Below, piece after piece: positions 61,561 to 64,000 of a stretch of 64,000 bases of DNA. Below the pieces are notes generated by a model. The model was not told the DNA's origin, did no database searches, and was given only the letters and a program-made list of their open reading frames with translations. Source of the DNA: Nageia nagi (lineage: Eukaryota; Pinophyta); contig JBITNC010000002.1 in the NCBI GenBank assembly GCA_050084985.1, positions 32,302,001 to 32,366,000 on the forward strand, in the 5' to 3' direction. Position 1 is the stretch's first letter, and every line of letters starts with the position of its first letter. Made by a program: the position numbers and the translations under genes.

Positions 61561-61813
61561 CATTATATAGAGGGAAAAAATAATTTTATCTTCTATGAAG
61601 GAAGCTATTAATTCCCCATTATCCTCCTTTAAGATCTTTTGGGGAATGTTTGCTAGAAGTGTTTTAGCTTATTCTTGTTCATCCTTGTAGAACTGAATAA
61701 TTATATATTTCATGATGCTTTCATATTCAATGATGCTTCCATCATCATCTTGGATACTTTTGATGTTGTTATGGGCCCTGTGTTTCATGATTGTCATCTT
61801 GAAAAAGTTTGTG

Positions 61814-62800
61814 TTATGGTCCCCATATTCCAACCAATTGTTGTGGGATTTTTATTTCCAATGAAGTTCCTCTTGAAATATGATTTTGTGATATTTTTAT
61901 TTTTAGTTCTACCTCCATGGTTATTGTTTCCTCCATTCTACTTTGAATCTGAATCACTCTTTCTAAGTTGTTTAGTTCCAATTTAATCTCTTCTTTTTGT
62001 CTATCAATATTTTTGAAGGTATATCTATTCCAAATTTTTAGATTAGATTTTATATATTTTATGTTTGAGGATACCTGAAACATCCTAGTTCCCTCTACTT
62101 CAATGCTCCACTATTATTTAATAAGTTTAGGGGGGAAAGGTTAGTGAGCCACATATTTTTAAATATGAAAGGGATACACTTCTTTTGAGGGGGGATTGAA
62201 GGGAGTGTGTTTAGAATATGTTTTAGTTTTCATGATGAGAGAATGATTAGCGAATTGGGAGAATTTGTATACTAAACATGAATCTCTATTTAGTTTGGTT
62301 TGGATACAATTCTCTTATGATATTAAATTATTCCAAGTAAAATCAACTCCATATAATTTAAGATCCATCAACATGTTGTCATTTAGGAAGTCTCTCAGAG
62401 AATCTAAATTACTTTGAATTTTTGGTTCTCCTCCTTTTTTCCCATGTTGGTGAGGAATTGTGTTAAAGTCACCCATAATTAACCAAGGCCATTGAGAAAA
62501 TAGTTTCCTATCCTCTAAGAGGTTGAGGAAGGTGTGCTTCCTTTCTTAAGGATCATCTAGAGTATATATGTTGGTAATGATACAAGAAAAATCAAATTCT
62601 TTTACTCTATAAAAGAGATGAATGTAATTATTTTATTCATGGAGGAAAGGTGGTATCAAGACTTCAATTTCTTTTGGATTCTATAAAGTAACCATTCCTT
62701 CAAATGCCCCTTTAGTTACTTTCCAAAGAAATTTTGCTCTTCTCCATAGTCTCATTTTAACATATATGATCCTATATTTTTTCAATTTTGATTCTTGAAT
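61814..62800 (-). pseudogene. LINE ORF2 endonuclease (partial) and linker
   Basis: Begins abruptly at the truncation point. The APE-type endonuclease shows W-P-W-L-I-M-G-D-F-N-T-I (MGDFNT at 62,476-62,461), followed by F-L-N-D-N-M-L-M-D-L-K-L-Y-G-V-D-F-T-W-N-N. Then comes an open Lys/Glu-rich linker (62,083-61,814) with I-K-S-N-L-K-I-W-N-R-Y-T-F-K-N-I. The first endonuclease motifs (N-C-R-G-L) are missing because of the truncation. Confidence 0.85.
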
Positions 62801-62819
62801 TATAGGAAACTATAGCATT
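62801..62819. other. LINE target-site duplication, right copy
   Basis: TATAGGAAACTATAGCATT, identical to 57,087-57,105. Confidence 0.9.
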
Positions 62820-64000
62820 ATTAAGAGGAAGTGAAGATCTTTACCTTGAAATGGAACTTGAGAAGATAATTTTCTTTACTTCAAGTGGTTCTTATCTTTT
62901 GCTTGGCCCTCTCTTTTATTCTTTCTTTGATGGTGGTATTTAAGATTTTGTTGGATATCAATCTATATTATAATATAATTTTCCATATATTTTAGTGTGG
63001 TTTTAACCATTTTATATTATTTTAATCCTCTAATCCCACTTAGATTTTGTGTTTTCAATATTTCTATCTCTGCTGGGTTACATTCTTTACCATCAATAAC
63101 TTGCATTAGAATATAGGTGAAGATGTTATTTATTTTTCTAGTGTTATCATTAGTTTTGTTCTTCTTCTAGGTTGATATCCTCTTGGGTTCCTAGAAACTA
63201 TTTGTAGTAGTCCCCTCTTATTATTTTATCATTTTAATCTAGCACTCCTGCTAGGTGTCCATAGTTATAGTGAATCTAACCTTTATAAATAATATTATCA
63301 AAGTTAATTTCTAATTCCATGTCTTATATTTACTTGGAATATAATTTTCTTTGGTAGGGATTTATTGAAACCCATCAAAATACATAATCAAGCATAAATC
63401 ATATATTCAAAGTTGTATATACATTTAGCCATTACCATGAATATTCTCAATACCTTAGTTTACAATTATGATAATTTGCAAGTAACCTAAATAACTTGAT
63501 CCATACTAGAAATACTATTGGGAATTCCTCTACTTTAAATTTTATATATTAGAGTTTGATAAAGATCCCTAATCTTATAAGGAACCATGACCCTCCTTGA
63601 AAATCTTATTTTCTATCTTCATCACTTGAAAATATGACAAATAAATACCCATTAGAGTAAGATGTTTTTTAGTATTCTTCCTTCATGCACCATTACTTTG
63701 ATGCCCAAATCTTGAATGCTTCCAAGTGGGATATGAAGGCCATGGATTTACATATCAATCTTATTTTCTCCATGGTATCAATTCCATCATTACAATTTTA
63801 TTTCCTTGACATTACTATTAGAGATTTATCTTCAAACATCATACAACCCTTCTTTCTTTTCTTTTTTGGGATCTACGAAATTATTTTCAAGATTTTTTGT
63901 AAGAACCTAACACCATTACAAGATCTGGTTTCTCTTTATGTTGATCAAACTATATCCCAAAATTATATTTTTTTAGAAGGAGCGGATGAATTTACCCTAT
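62820..64000. other. AT-rich stretch to the window end, no gene recognised
   Basis: Right flank of the LINE. A short Lys-rich minus-strand stretch near 62,830-62,950 is not recognisable. Confidence 0.35.

Larger units (their letters stand above)
57106..62800 (-). mobile_element. L1-like LINE, 5.7 kb, 5'-truncated, with 19-bp target duplication
   Basis: Minus strand. The element starts at 62,800 within the endonuclease (first residues I-Q-E-S-K-L) and runs through endonuclease, RT and a zinc-knuckle-type C-terminal domain to about 59,340. It then continues for another 2.2 kb and ends with ACCTTTAAAAAAAAA at 57,117-57,104. The perfect 19-bp duplication on both sides shows that the whole 5.7 kb arrived in one event. 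Loss of the 5' end fits ordinary incomplete reverse transcription. The coding frames are broken by stops. Confidence 0.88.

Noticed and set aside
1-64000. CRISPR arrays, tRNA or rRNA genes, bacterial operons
   Set aside because: No direct-repeat/spacer pattern, no cloverleaf or rRNA signature, and no prokaryotic gene organisation was seen.

Overview
The window looks like intergenic DNA from the nucleus of a seed plant with a large, repeat-rich genome. A gymnosperm such as a conifer is my best guess, but nothing in the sequence proves it. The DNA is very AT-rich. It is filled with old, stop-riddled transposable elements of plant type (Ty3/gypsy, Ty1/copia, L1-like and RTE-like LINEs, plant mobile domain), with pentatricopeptide-repeat (PPR) gene fragments and several tandem arrays. 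No rRNA, tRNA, CRISPR or bacterial operon structure was seen.

Layout. (1) 1-2.4 kb: decayed plant-mobile-domain coding region with a Glu/Asp-rich tail. (2) 2,547-22,916: one 20.4 kb Ty3/gypsy element on the plus strand, bounded by 5-bp duplications AATCC. Its LTRs are unusually long (about 6.1 kb) and each holds a decayed ORF of about 3.2 kb inside U3. The internal part has gag, protease, an extra RNase H placed before the reverse transcriptase, RT, RNase H and integrase remnants. (3) 22.9-30.6 kb: a minus-strand gag pseudogene of another Ty3/gypsy element, split by a young GC-richer gag-only LTR element (25,503-29,998, target duplication ATAAT, LTRs about 98-99% identical). The U3 of the young element carries a degenerate ~65 bp array of palindromes TGACGTCA and TCCGGA. 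(4) 31-47 kb: AT-rich DNA with a pair of ~1 kb inverted repeats 11 kb apart, PPR fragments on both strands, two hairpins, a TIR-bounded element, a GGTTAAT minisatellite, a copia scrap and a long (TA)n run. (5) 48.5-49.7 kb: decayed RTE-like LINE. (6) 50.4-53.4 kb: a low-repeat island with plausible exons and a GC-rich promoter-like stretch, the best candidate for a real host gene. (7) 53.4-56.3 kb: a ~210 bp tandem array with partial higher-order structure. (8) 57,106-62,800: an L1-like LINE on the minus strand, 5'-truncated in the endonuclease, flanked by a perfect 19-bp target duplication, with an additional ~2 kb coding region downstream of the RT ORF.

Almost nothing here is likely to be an intact working gene. 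The one long intact reading frame is the gag of the young element. Many stop codons in the old elements sit where Gln or Trp is expected (TAG/TAA for CAG/CAA, TAG/TGA for TGG). That fits long-term decay of methylated cytosines in silenced DNA.
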